A stretch of DNA of 42,711 nucleotides from Oscillatoriales cyanobacterium (GTDB lineage: Bacteria; Cyanobacteriota; Cyanobacteriia; Cyanobacteriales; Microcoleaceae). The notes under the pieces are model-generated. The model searched no databases and had not been told where the DNA came from. It worked only from the letters and a program-made list of their open reading frames with translations. The number at the start of each line of letters is the position of its first letter. The stretch's first letter is position 1. This document shows, one piece after another, positions 27,541 through 36,541 of the stretch. The position numbers and the translations under genes are program-made. The stretch is taken from assembly GCA_004292955.1 (NCBI GenBank), contig RDXX01000042.1, forward strand, positions 1-42,711, given 5' to 3'.

Positions 27541-28635
27541 CTTAGCCGATTCTCCAATAATAATATAAGAAAAAATTGATGCGGGATTTTTGAGTTGAAA
27601 CTTGACTGGCCTTGTTCGGGGCGATGCCTCAGCCTAGGCAGCTACGCCATCGCAGGTCGTTCGCCGGTGCGATGTCGGGGATGTTGCTGGGTGGCTGTTG
27701 AGTAACGGCGCGATCGATTTCAGCATACAGGCTGTGAAAGAACTTTGAAAGTGTACTACTAACTTATTGGCACCGCCAGCCGAGAATTATGCAGGTGGCT
27801 GTGAGTTGGGGAGGCAGTATTGTTTCCGAACAAGCGGCTAGAGCATCAGTCCAGCAGAACTTGCAGTATTGGGTTTAAACTCGTTTTTCGTCGATCGCCG
27901 AACGTTGAAACAACTTTTTTCTTTGAGAATTATTTTACTGGACTGGCGTTTGAGCAGCGTATCATACCAAATCCGAGGAGCGTACCCCCAGAACGATCGC
28001 CGAAAAGTAGGGTGCGTCGCGAGCTTACTCCCTTCCTGGTAGAAGATTATGTACTTCTTCCTGATTCTTCCTCGTCCTACCCTACCCTTCATGAATCGCC
28101 CGGATTTGGTATCGATTGCTTGCCCTCGTGCTGAGCGTGAAAGTGTGGTTTGTATCTAAGAGCTTTTGAGACATAACTGCTTGAATTGAAGCAGCAGCAG
28201 GCAAGCTTCTGGCCACATTCCTCCAAAAATGAGACACTAGACCTCACAGGCAGTTCCAGAATAGCCTCGATCGCTTTTGTTATTGCATTGTCCGACAAGC
28301 GACTGCGATCGCCCTTCGGTTCAGGAGCGCGATCGTCTCTAGCCGTCAGCTAGCTCGATCGCTCTTGCTTATTCAATTGAACGACTATCGAGCAATTTGC
28401 AGAAATTTGCAGACATAATTTTGAACATTTTAGCTAAAAAATAGCCTCAACTTCAGAGATAAACTTCCGCCGATTGTCTAAGATGTTGACAACTACGAAA
28501 ATTGCCGATCGCACAAATTTATTTGCATATTTTTGAACTATGGCATTTCTTTTCTGTAGATTACTATCTGGCATTGCCCTATTCTGGAAACACAAATGTC
28601 AGGACATGAAATCTCAAACTGTATGGAGATAAGGG
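27541..28635. other. 1.1-kb gene-free region between the sigma operon and the GNAT fragment
   Basis: This should hold the promoter of the minus-strand sigma operon and that of the plus-strand GNAT gene. Open frames at 27820-28134 (plus), 27838-28092 (minus) and 28089-28298 (minus) have no recognisable family, weak starts and overlap one another, so none is called. HIP1-type CGATCG sites are frequent near 28260-28370. A ribosome site, GGAGATAAGG, directly precedes the GNAT start. Confidence 0.5.
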
Positions 28636-29052
28636 ATGAAAGACACTTTGGACATAAAAGTCCGCAGAGGTGAGGTATCAGATGGAGAAATCCTGTGCTA
28701 CTTGATTAACGCTTTAGCAGATAATCAAGCATTGCCAAGGCCTGATCCTGAAGCACGTCTTCGCCTGAAATTTCAGGCTTTTGACCCCTCCGCATCTTTT
28801 AATACGTGGTTAGCGGAAGTTGATGGTAAACCAGTTGGTTATGCTGTAACATTCTACACCTATTCCACTTTTTTAGCCTTACCATCCTTACATTTAGAAG
28901 ATATTTTTGTGTTGCCGGAGTATCGCTTACTTGGAGTAGGAAAAGCGCTGTTTGCTCATTGCGCCAAGATAGCGCTGGAACGGAACTGCGGTCGAATCGA
29001 GTGGCTAGTATTGCACTCGAACACGCCAGCTAGGGCGTCGGTTCAGTATTAG
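28636..29052 (+). pseudogene. GNAT acetyltransferase gene truncated by an IS
   Basis: The first 131 or so residues are a normal GNAT fold: WLAEVDGKPVGYAVTFY (beta 4), then LHLEDIFVLPEYRLLGVGKAL, which contains the acetyl-CoA-binding R/Q-x-x-G-x-G/A type loop, and ALERNCGRIEWLVLHSNTPA. At SNTPA, just before the usual FYxxLGA C-terminus, the frame enters the insertion sequence at 29034 and stops at 29052 after ASVQY. About 25-30 C-terminal residues are lost. GGAGATAAGG precedes the ATG. The natural substrate cannot be predicted, and the truncated product is probably inactive. Confidence 0.85.
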
Positions 29053-30778
29053 GAGTTGACAAAAAAAGGACTTTATGAAATTAGCCAGTGCATGAGTTCG
29101 ACTCTATGCCTGGTGTAATTGGCCGAACCTTATCCATTCGAGCAATGACATGAAGATTATGGACAACAGCGACTCGCCGTAGATCGAAGAGATTTTTCCG
29201 CAGTCCAATATAGCGAGCACGGTTCCCCTGCCAATGCCCAATATGAGCCAGAGAGTGTTCAACTGTAGTACGTTTTCTTAAGTCTATTCGACCAATAGCA
29301 GTGGATTGACGCGCTCGCAACTCTTGCATTAAGGCTTCATCAGGATGAATTGATACAGTCCGTCCTCTTTTACTATTCGTGCAACCAGCTCTGTGAGGAC
29401 AAATTGCACATTCATTCTGAGGAAAATGAACAATCTTTCCGGGTTCAAATGGGATACTTACCTGATTGGGACAGCTAATTAAATGCGTATCCCAGTCAAG
29501 AAAAAAAGAATTTTTATCAAACCGTCCAGAATTTTTGACCGGCCACGCCTTGCAAAATATCTGTAATTTATCATCCCGTTGTGTCACCCAATGACTGGAT
29601 AAATAAGCCCGATCAATATGTAACTCAGCTAGGTGAATATTTTGAAATTTTAAGTCACGTTCTAGGTCAACTGTAGCAGTGGCTTCCGGAGTATTTGCGC
29701 GAGTCAACGCCACCGCGCAAACTACACCACTCTCTAAATCTTTGAGGATGTGGCGTTTATATCCATCTATTTTCTTAGACTTGCTTTTCCGTCCATGTCG
29801 CATATCTGGGTCTTCAATAGAAATGCGACGGTATGAGGCTACTCCTTTGCTTAAACTCGGAACGCCTTGTGAGTCGAAAGTTACATTTTGGGATTTAATC
29901 ACTCGGGCAACATCCAGAGTCTCTTGGACTACTTCAAATTCATCACTATCAGACTGGCTTTGCATCCATTCTTCCACTGAATCTAAGCTACTTAGGATAA
30001 TTAAGAGTGCATTTTGACGTTCTCCTGGGTCATCCCAGTTTAAGTTATGTGGCTGTTTTTAAGCTGGAACTATTAAGGATGGGTGCACCTGCTTCCAGGG
30101 CAATTTCTGCTGGCTCCCGCCCCTGCACAGCAGCTATCATACTCACCGCCTTACGTAAAGCATGACCCAAGAGATTATATGTATCTTCGACTTTACCAGC
30201 TCCCCATAACGGGGAAGAATCTAAAGCTGCTTTGAGTTGAGATGAGCCAAACCCACCTTTTTGTTTGGCAATTTCTACGGTGCGGTCAATTAAGCGTTGG
30301 TCTAGTTCTTTTTTAATTAAGCGATTTCTGAATCTCACCAAAGTGGCTTTGCTAAAAGGAGGAGTTTCACAATTGAGACAATCAAGAACTAACTGCCAAC
30401 GTTGATCCATGAGCATTTCTTCAATTACTTCATCATCAGAAATGCCTAAGTAGGCTTGCAGAATAATTGCCAGCGCAATTTGTGCAGGAGGAATTGGGCC
30501 CTGACCGACTGTGCTATCTTTAAAAATTGTAGCAAGTTCTTCTTGAAACTCATCATTAAATATGAATGAACGGTTCAGTCGAAGAAAGGTGAATAACTTG
30601 GCTCGTTTAATGCGTTTGATAATCAACGCTTCTGTTGCTGAGAGTTCAATTGGAGGATGCCATAAGTGAGGGCGCATAAGGTTTCTTACTTCTTTCTGAT
30701 TGTGAGAATTTAACAGGCTTTTCAATTCACATATCATTTCCAGTTTTTTTTGTCAACTCCTAATACTGAACCGACGCC
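29034..30778 (-). mobile_element. IS1182-type insertion sequence with 34-bp perfect inverted repeats
   Basis: The ends, GGCGTCGGTTCAGTATTAGG at 29034 and its complement at 30778, continue to give 34-bp perfect terminal inverted repeats (29034-29067 and 30745-30778). CTAG flanks both sides (29030-29033 and 30779-30782), either as a 4-bp target duplication or because CTAG is the preferred target. The 1,745-bp element carries one transposase on the minus strand, disrupted by a frameshift. Left and right flanks belong to two different genes, GNAT and an S66 peptidase. Confidence 0.9.
29081..30737 (-). pseudogene. IS1182-family transposase, frameshifted
   Basis: The N-terminal part (ATG 30737 to the TAA at 30047-30045, 230 aa) has the DUF772-like DNA-binding region (TVGQGPIPPAQIALAIILQA... 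FSKATLVRFRNRL). The C-terminal DDE part continues in another frame: the minus sequence ACATAACTTAAACTGG stops in frame 1 but reads NLNWDDPGERQNALL when one base is skipped. It ends at 29081 with RTTVEHSLAHIGHWQGNRARY, whose glutamate is likely the last catalytic acidic residue. A cysteine cluster (CAICPHRAGC) is typical of the family. A single inserted T near 30045-30047 explains the break. Programmed +1 frameshifting is less likely but cannot be excluded. Confidence 0.85.
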
Positions 30779-30782
30779 CTAG

Positions 30783-31284
30783 GTATCCGAAACCTTTTAT
30801 TGGCATGAGTGACATTACCACTCTATGCTGGAATCTTTGGCAAAAGGCTAACATCCCGACCATTTATGGTCTAAATTTGCGCCATTTTGCTGAAGATACA
30901 CAGCTATCCGAGTTTGGGCAATTTCAAAAAACACTAGCAAGTTCCCAGGAGTTTTCCGGGTTCACGCGAAAGCCAATCCAAGAATTCCAAGTTTACCGTT
31001 CAGGACGTATGTCTGGACTTTTAGTAGGAGGTAATTTAGCTGTGATGTGCTGGCTATTAGGTACGGCTTTTGCTCCTGAAATTCCCAACGGAGCAATTTT
31101 GTTTTTAGAAGACGACATTGAAACCAACGGCTACTATTGGCAAATGTATTTAACCCATCTCAAGCAAGCTGGTGTATTTGAAAAAATCAGCGGTTTAGTT
31201 TTTGGTCAAGTGGATAAGGGTACTGTATTTCAGCCGAAATCGTCCTTTAAAGAGATTTTAGACATTGTTATAGAATCCATTTGA
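30783..31284 (+). pseudogene. S66-family LD-carboxypeptidase (LdcA/MccF-like), truncated at both ends
   Basis: Right after the IS the frame reads YPKPFIGMSDITTLCWNLWQ: the GxSD nucleophile elbow of S66 serine peptidases. It continues through GRMSGLLVGGNLAVMCWLLG, GAILFLEDD (the catalytic glutamate region) and KISGLVFGQ. The N-terminal third is missing, cut at the IS boundary. The C-terminal part carrying the catalytic histidine is missing too, as the frame stops at 31284 just before the decayed IS5-type transposase. An ATG at 30805 could start a 159-aa product but would place the nucleophile at residue 2, so it is non-functional. S66 enzymes cleave murein tetrapeptides or microcin C-type peptides. 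Confidence 0.82.
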
Positions 31285-31349
31285 TATCTTTTTAGCGATC
31301 GCGTAGAATCAAGGCAGAGTAGGTAAATTCAAGTAAATTGGGGCGCAAA

Positions 31350-31839
31350 ATGGGGTATTCAAGCGATTTGACAGACTCATAGTGGGAAATTATCGAGCCA
31401 TTATTACCCCAGAAAAAGAAAACTAGACCTCTGGTGTGGACAAAGCGACAAATCTTGAATGCCATATTTTATCAGCTCAAAAACGGTTGTAATTGGGCTG
31501 ACTTGCCCAGAGATCTACCACCATATTCAACTGTTTTCTGGCACTATCAGAATTTGTGCGAAGAGGGTGCTATCGATCAAATTATGACCAAATTACATCA
31601 GAAAGCACGCGAACAAGTCAAAAAAAACCAGAGTGGACAACCCTGATCATGATTGACTCTCAAGCGGTGAAAAACACGCTTTTATGCCAGTATTGAGTCG
31701 AAAGGGTTTTGTTTTTACAAATGCACAAATGGCATCAAAAGACATCTAGCAGTGGACATATTAGGCTTCCCCTTCTTTACTCACTGCAAATACGGCTAGC
31801 GTATCTGACGACCAAGGTTTGATTGAAATGCTCACACTT
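31350..31839 (+). pseudogene. IS5-type transposase, 5' half, decayed
   Basis: ATG 31350 starts GYSSDLTDS, then a TAG at 31380-31382 replaces the expected glutamine, followed by WEIIEPLLPQKK and a clear IS5-type N-terminus (TKRQILNAIFYQLKNGCNWADLPRDLPPYSTVF, seen in part from 31434). A frameshift near 31632 leads to WTTLIMIDSQAVKNT, containing the first catalytic Asp. Further shifts give GFCFYKCTNGIKRHLAVD and SDDQGLIEMLTL. At 31839 the coding sequence is cut by a TnpB element and resumes at 33184. Terminal inverted repeats of this IS were not resolved. Confidence 0.85.
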
Positions 31840-33183
31840 GACACTCCCCAGCCTAAAGGCGTGGGGATTCTTTAATCTACGAGCCAACTTGCTTAGACAG
31901 GATTTCTCCAGCCAAAGTAGAGGTCGATTCTCCCAAAGCGTTGCTTGCGTCAAGCGCAAAGGTTCCGGTATGCCCTACCGTACCCAATCCTCGACTCAGG
32001 ATATTTCTAGCTGCGTTAAAATCTCTATCCATTACACAACCGCACTTACAAAGATGAGTTCTAGTGGATAGTGTCTTCTTGACAATTGCACCGCAACTAG
32101 AGCATTCTTGGCTAGTATACTGCGGATTTACCGCCACCGTTACTTTCTCAAATACTTTAGCAAAGTATTCAATGCAGACCCGAAACTGATACCAAGATGC
32201 GTCATTAATAGACTTAGCCAGACAATGATTTTTTACCATATTTTTAATCCTCAAGTCTTCGTAAGCTATCAAGTCGTTAGACTGAACTACGCACCTTGCA
32301 AGTTTGATTGCATGGTCTCTGCGTTGCCTACTTATTTTGAGGTGGCGTTTCCCTAAAATCTGTCTAGCTTTGCCTCTATTTTTTGAACCCTTAACTTTTC
32401 TAGAAACACGACGACCAGAACGTTTGAGAACTTTCTCACTTTTTCGGAGGAATTTAGGATTTTCAACCATTACACCGTTTGAATCGGTGTAATATTCCTT
32501 CAAACCAACGTCTAATCCGATGGTATTTCCACAAGGCTCTGTGTTTTCCTTTCGATCGACATCGACACAGAATTGGACATACACGCCGTCTGCACGTTTT
32601 ACCAATCTTACCCGTTTGATTTGGGTGATTTGATAGAAATGCAAATCCCGTGTTCCCTTTAATTTGAGTTTACCAATCCCTTTTTTGTCGGTAAATTTGA
32701 TTGACTTCCTGTCATCCGCAAGTTTCCATCCAGTTGATTTATAGTCAACTGAGCGACAGTTTTTCTGAAATTGGGGATACCCTTTTTTCCCGACCAGACC
32801 TTTTTTACAGTTGTCATAGAATCGGGAGATAGCAGACCAGGCTCTTTCGGCACTAGCTTGTCTAGCTTGAGAGTTAAGTTCGTCGGCAAACGGGAAATTT
32901 TTAGCCAGCACGGCACAATATTTGTTTAAGTCGTACTTATCTATTTTTCTATTGTCCATCCAATAGCGCAAACAGCTATTGCGGACAAATTGTGCTGTAC
33001 GAATCGCTTCATCTACTGCTGCAATCTGACTGGATTTTCCGTAAGCTTTGAACTCAAAAACTAGCATGGCTTTGCCTCCTACCTTATGCTAGATCTTTCA
33101 GCACAAAATGGGCTGGTATTGTAACAAAGGTTTACAACTAAAGCCGTCCTAAAAGGACGGGGTTTTAAACCCAATTTCCTGAT
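31840..33183 (-). mobile_element. IS200/IS605-group TnpB-only element nested in the IS5-type transposase
   Basis: Removing 31840-33183 rejoins CACACTT to AACATTGATTAC and restores LTLNIDYFKSKPSDLP of the host transposase, so both borders are placed to the base or nearly so. The left end for the element (high coordinates) has the hairpin CCGTCC TAAAA GGACGG at 33144-33160. The right end (low coordinates) has CCCCAGCCTAAAGGCGTGGGG at 31846-31866. There is no target duplication and no TnpA, as expected for a peel-and-paste element moved in trans. The omega RNA should span the tnpB 3' end and the right-end hairpin. Confidence 0.85.
31877..33067 (-). CDS. tnpB: TnpB RNA-guided nuclease (IS605 OrfB)
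   Basis: 396 aa, a full-length TnpB. RuvC acidic residues are present in TIGLDVGLKEY, LIAYEDLRIKNM and MDRDFNAARNIL. The zinc ribbon between them (CSSCGAIV... CKCGC) is intact. The N-terminus (FVRNSCLRYW) is the usual wedge/helical domain. AGGAGG 7-9 nt upstream supports the ATG at 33067. TnpB uses an omega RNA from the element's right end to cut a target-matched site and so helps retain the transposon. No stop or missing residue suggests inactivation, so nuclease activity is plausible, while mobility needs a TnpA from elsewhere. Confidence 0.92.
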   Translation of the reverse strand: MLVFEFKAYGKSSQIAAVDEAIRTAQFVRNSCLRYWMDNRKIDKYDLNKYCAVLAKNFPFADELNSQARQASAERAWSAISRFYDNCKKGLVGKKGYPQFQKNCRSVDYKSTGWKLADDRKSIKFTDKKGIGKLKLKGTRDLHFYQITQIKRVRLVKRADGVYVQFCVDVDRKENTEPCGNTIGLDVGLKEYYTDSNGVMVENPKFLRKSEKVLKRSGRRVSRKVKGSKNRGKARQILGKRHLKISRQRRDHAIKLARCVVQSNDLIAYEDLRIKNMVKNHCLAKSINDASWYQFRVCIEYFAKVFEKVTVAVNPQYTSQECSSCGAIVKKTLSTRTHLCKCGCVMDRDFNAARNILSRGLGTVGHTGTFALDASNALGESTSTLAGEILSKQVGS

Positions 33184-33545
33184 AACATTGATTACTTCAA
33201 ATCTAAACCTTCCGATTTGCCGATATAGGACCATCTTGTTAGACAACGGCTATCACCCTGACAAGCTGACTCAAGCACTGTCAGCGATTTACCCTGAAAT
33301 TATGACTAAGATTCAATTTGAACTGTCTGCCAAACCATCAAAAGCCGAAAAAGAAGCTTTCATGGCAATCTGGATTTGTGCCTGTTGTGGCTAGATGGGT
33401 CATCGAAAGATCAAATGGTTGGGTGGAAAGGTGTAAAAGCTTAGTCAAAAATTTTGACCGTACACTTAAACGTTCTAATGCCAAGCTTAAACTGTGTTTT
33501 ATTAGGCTGATGATTAAAAGATTAGCTGCGACACCTGTCACCTAA
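33184..33545 (+). pseudogene. IS5-type transposase, 3' half, decayed
   Basis: Continuation of the transposase interrupted at 31839: NIDYFKSKPSDLP, a frameshift near 33215 to TILLDNGYHPDKL (second catalytic Asp), another near 33357, then SGFVPVVARWVIERSNGWVE (catalytic Glu) to the TAA at 33543-33545. Several frameshifts plus the insertion show it has been dead for some time. Confidence 0.85.
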
Positions 33546-33641
33546 AGATCTCAAATTGGTTCTATATAACCACTGAAACTAAGAGGGCCCAAGCCCAACA
33601 ACGTCCGCGAATCTTTCGCTAGATCCGCTATATACAACTAA

Positions 33642-33720
33642 GTGTCCTCCAAATTGCCATGTCCTCCGATGGTAGAGAAAGGCTATTGCTGTGTCCTCCA
33701 AATTGCGATATCCTCGATTG
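33642..33720. repeat. Degenerate direct repeats spaced 49 bp
   Basis: GTGTCCTCCAAATTGC occurs at 33642-33657 and 33691-33706. Each is followed by a similar tail (CATGTCCTCCGAT and GATATCCTCGAT), so each unit is about 28 bp and itself contains a repeated TCCTC. It lies downstream of the outer-membrane protein gene and just beyond the IS5-type remnant. Origin unknown. Confidence 0.6.
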
Positions 33721-33739
33721 CTTGAGATTTTCTACCATC

Positions 33740-33771
33740 AAAAAAGGTTGACTGTATTCCTACAGCCAACC
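33740..33771 (-). terminator. Rho-independent terminator of the outer-membrane protein gene
   Basis: On the minus strand GGTTGGCTGTA, a short loop, then TACAGTCAACC form a 10-11 bp stem with one mismatch, followed by TTTTTT (33745-33740). It begins about 43 bp after the stop codon of the minus-strand gene. Confidence 0.8.
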
Positions 33772-33813
33772 CCGCGCTCATTTAATTGTTATGCGTTTGC
33801 TTAAACAGCAAAA

Positions 33814-34905
33814 CTATCTGGCAATATTCGGGAACGTATAGCCAACACCTAGTAACAATCCCACGTCAGTTCCGTCGAGAAAACCAATATTCAGTCCTGC
33901 TGTGGCTGTAAAATTGCTCGACAGTGGCACATCTATACCTCCCGAAATCAGGAAGCCAAAATTACCGTCATCGCCGGTAGAAAATGCTACGCCAGCACCT
34001 AAATAAGGAGCAGCGGTAATCACAAAATCATCGCTGACTTCGACGGCCTCTCGGGATACAAAATCGTAGGTGACTGGAACTAGAACAGTTAGATTGTCGC
34101 GGAACAAAACACTCGGTCTCACCGAGAAATTGTTCGTCAAACCAATTTTGCTAAGAATCGCAAAAGAAGTGTCGCCTAGGGCTGAATCTCCGCCAAAACC
34201 GATGTTACCGCCAATACCAATGTAGCTGGGCCCTGAACGGGTAGCTCTGCCCGGTTTGACGGTTGTACCGCCCGGTTGAGCCAATATCTGAGGTTTGTCT
34301 GAGGCTGTTGCGGGATTCTGGGCAACTTTCGGTTGGTTCGTCAGGGCTGAGGCGGAAGTGCTGACAGGGTTGCTCAACACTTCTTGTGTTGTTTTGACTT
34401 CTTTTTCTTCCTTGGATGCTGTCAGTTCTGAATTAGGTCGATCGGCCACAATCTGGGATTTTTGCTGAATTTCAACGCTATTCTCAGCAATTTTCGCTGT
34501 TTCTGCCGATTTTTCGGTTTCAGCAGCAATGGATGTAGGTGTATTTTGCTCAGTTGCTGGGACAGCAATTTCCGATGTTGCTGCTGTGGATTCTGCCGGT
34601 GCTGCCGCAGATGCTTCCGAGTTGACTGCCGGTGCGGAGGCTGCTGGCTCTGCTGCTGGTGTTAGTTCGATCGAACTGATAGAATCAATTTTTGTATTGC
34701 TAGCTGTTATTTCGGCATCAGCTTTCACTGCTGAAGTTGCCGCCCGCGAGGAAATTTGGTCAATATTTTGAGTTGCCGCATTTGCGGTTGTAGCGATATC
34801 GGGCAAGTTGCCGGTTTCAGCTTTCGCTGACATGGTAGTGCAACAAACTGCTAAAGCTGCAAGATTTATTAACGCAAAAGTAGACTTGGAAAATAGACTA
34901 TTCAT
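33814..34905 (-). CDS. Predicted beta-barrel outer-membrane protein; 5' end broken by a mobile element
   Basis: The present frame from ATG 34905 encodes about 363 aa: a signal peptide (NSLFSKSTFALINLAALAVCC... MSAKA), an Ala/Glu/Thr-rich low-complexity middle part (about 40-230), and a C-terminal domain of alternating strands (YIGIGGNIGFGG, SFAILSKIGLTNNFSVRPSV, AAPYLGAGVAFSTG, GLLLGVGYTFPNIAR) typical of a small outer-membrane barrel. A tnpB-less IS605-type element begins at 34904, inside the former fifth codon. The original start was probably the ATG at 35332-35330 (MRSV, then LNSLFSK across the junction). Today's ATG is created by element bases and has no ribosome site, so expression is doubtful. 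The frame stays open into the element to 35148, but that extension is element DNA. Confidence 0.75.
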   Translation of the reverse strand: MNSLFSKSTFALINLAALAVCCTTMSAKAETGNLPDIATTANAATQNIDQISSRAATSAVKADAEITASNTKIDSISSIELTPAAEPAASAPAVNSEASAAAPAESTAATSEIAVPATEQNTPTSIAAETEKSAETAKIAENSVEIQQKSQIVADRPNSELTASKEEKEVKTTQEVLSNPVSTSASALTNQPKVAQNPATASDKPQILAQPGGTTVKPGRATRSGPSYIGIGGNIGFGGDSALGDTSFAILSKIGLTNNFSVRPSVLFRDNLTVLVPVTYDFVSREAVEVSDDFVITAAPYLGAGVAFSTGDDGNFGFLISGGIDVPLSSNFTATAGLNIGFLDGTDVGLLLGVGYTFPNIAR

Positions 34906-35318
34906 CAGAAAAATGGGTTTGAAACCCCGTCCTTTTAGGACGGCTTTACATTTTAGTTTTAGGTTGGTGTTAGGGGTGGAATTACCGACCCCTAATCTAT
35001 CTACCGCCGGGCGAACTACTAAATGCCGGGTGCTTTTGCCTCGAACACTTTCGCGCCTGACAATTACCGACTGACATTGTTTGTTCGCGATCGCATAACA
35101 AGTGGCGATAAGCCCATGTGTATATTTCCCTTCGCTACTGACTATCACAGAGGTTACAGATTAGGGAGGCGTCCAGTAACGTATGAATGGTGTACCACCA
35201 CCAGATAGTTCAGTTTGGGTTTTTAGCCCGTAAGCTAGACACTGTTTTAGTCCTGAATCAAGAAGGTGGTAAACCTTCCTCTTTCAAGCCCCATGCCTTG
35301 ATAGCTGGGGTTAGTGAC
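34904..35318 (+). mobile_element. Non-autonomous IS605-type element A (no tnpB), inserted in signal-peptide codons
   Basis: Its left end ATCAGAAAAATGGGTTTG and hairpin CCGTCC/GGACGG (34927-34943) match the left end of the TnpB element at 33183. Its right end CCCCATGCCTTGATAGCTGGGG, then TTAGTGAC at 35318, matches that element's right end. Excising 34904-35318 fuses GACTATTC to AAGACACTCC, which on the minus strand reads MRSVLNSLFSKSTF, a natural signal-peptide start. About 415 bp and no tnpA or tnpB, so mobilised in trans. Confidence 0.8.
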
Positions 35319-35353
35319 AAGACACTCCTCATTGAATGGTGTGTTAAAAGTTT

Positions 35354-35790
35354 GACACTCCCTGGCGTGAACGCGCGGGGATTCTTGGTTCACAGACATA
35401 CCTTAAAATTGTCCATCCTTTCGGCAATACTTAAACCAAAAACCCGTTCGATAGAACCTGTGTTTTGAGCCTAAGAAAGAGCAATCCCAGAGGGCTTATC
35501 TCCCCAAGCGAAGCGAGAGTCTCCTCTCTTCCGTGTGCCCCACGGTACGTTTAATCTTCAAGATTTTAGTTTTCTGGTCTGGGTTACGTTAGTTACCCTA
35601 GCTATGTTTTTCGTGGTGTTCGCCACCCACTAACTATTATTATTTCCCGACCAGTCGTTTGAGCTTGGTGTCTCATGTGTATCGGCGGTTATTCTACCTG
35701 TAGTATTACTCTACTATACCATCTTGAACAAGAAATTTAGATAATTAAATCCGTGCTAAAAGGACGGGGCTTTAGACCCAACTTTCTGGT
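35354..35790 (-). mobile_element. Non-autonomous IS605-type element B (no tnpB) with omega-RNA-like tail
   Basis: Opposite orientation to element A and 35 bp away. The right end at low coordinates is GACACTCCC followed by CCTGGCGTGAACGCGCGGGG (hairpin). The left end has CCGTGC/GGACGG (35751-35767) and TTGGGTC. On the minus strand GTGGGGCACACGG, a hairpin, then GCTTGGGGAGATAAGCCCTC parallels GTAGGGCATACCGG ... GCTTTGGGAGAATCGACCTC at the tnpB 3' end of 31840-33183. This looks like an omega-RNA scaffold kept without its nuclease gene. About 437 bp; it lies about 20 bp upstream of the inferred original start of the outer-membrane protein gene. Confidence 0.72.
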
Positions 35791-36541
35791 AAGTGTTTGA
35801 GGGCTCTAGTCGAGACCTTTGCTGAAAAATGACACAAATATGAGTTGTGTTGTTCCTAGATTGGCACTTAACCCTCTTAGAGTCAACTCTCTCTGCTGAT
35901 TAGATTCAAGAACCGAAGGCTAGTCGATCGACTAATTTTAATTTACAGTTCGACGATCTAAAAATCAATCCTAGGGGAGAGTTCACTCTTGATGGTGCTT
36001 ATACCACTTTTGCTCAAAAAAAGCAACTGCAAACAACCTCGAAACCACGAGCTTCATCAGTCAGTCAGTCGATTTTAGATTTTAGATTTTAGATTTTAGA
36101 TTTACTTGCAGCTTCTTGAATCACCGGAGCTGGAAGTCGATCGCGCGCGCAGAGCATTCTACAATGCTGTACATGAGGGCGCTGCACCCGCCCGCCACCA
36201 CAGTGGAAAAATCCGGCTGCGTGAGGGCGCACCGGCTCGAAACGAATATCCAGCAAGGTTTGACAACTGTTTACTGTTTAGGGAATTCGGGGGTCTAAAT
36301 TGGGGCAGTTGGGCGAGGGCGATCGGCTCCTGCACAGTCCCGGACAAGTCATGTAGAATATCATTGATCCTACAAACAGTCGTAGCTCGATCGTGTCAAA
36401 ATTATTAGATATTATTCATTATTGTGGAAAATTCAATGTCTTAGTAAAGTTTAGCCTTCGCGATCGCTCAGTATCTGACGACCTAACAGCACGCAACTAA
36501 ACAAGTAAAAAATAAAAAGTATCTGTTCTCAACCTGACTTT
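35791..36541. other. Gene-free region with simple repeats
   Basis: No supported gene. The frames at 36106-36408 and neighbours are short, overlapping and have no recognisable family. The region holds a GATTTTA heptamer run and a GTCA-type run just before it. It must contain the original promoter of the minus-strand outer-membrane protein gene and that of the plus-strand cyclic-nucleotide-binding-domain gene; no convincing -35/-10 pair was picked out. Confidence 0.5.
36071..36104. repeat. Heptamer short tandem repeat (GATTTTA)
   Basis: Four perfect GATTTTA units from 36071 to 36098 plus a partial unit. It is preceded by TCAGTCAGTC. This is the short tandemly repeated type common in filamentous cyanobacteria. 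Confidence 0.85.

Noticed and set aside
27820..28298. Three overlapping ORFs of 69-104 codons
   Set aside because: No family, no good ribosome sites, conflicting strands; likely chance frames.
34906..35148. N-terminal extension of the outer-membrane protein frame
   Set aside because: The extension lies inside mobile element A and lacks a signal peptide at its own start; it is open by chance.
36106..36408. 100-codon plus-strand ORF
   Set aside because: Sequence is arginine/proline-rich with no domain pattern and overlapping rival frames; no ribosome site.
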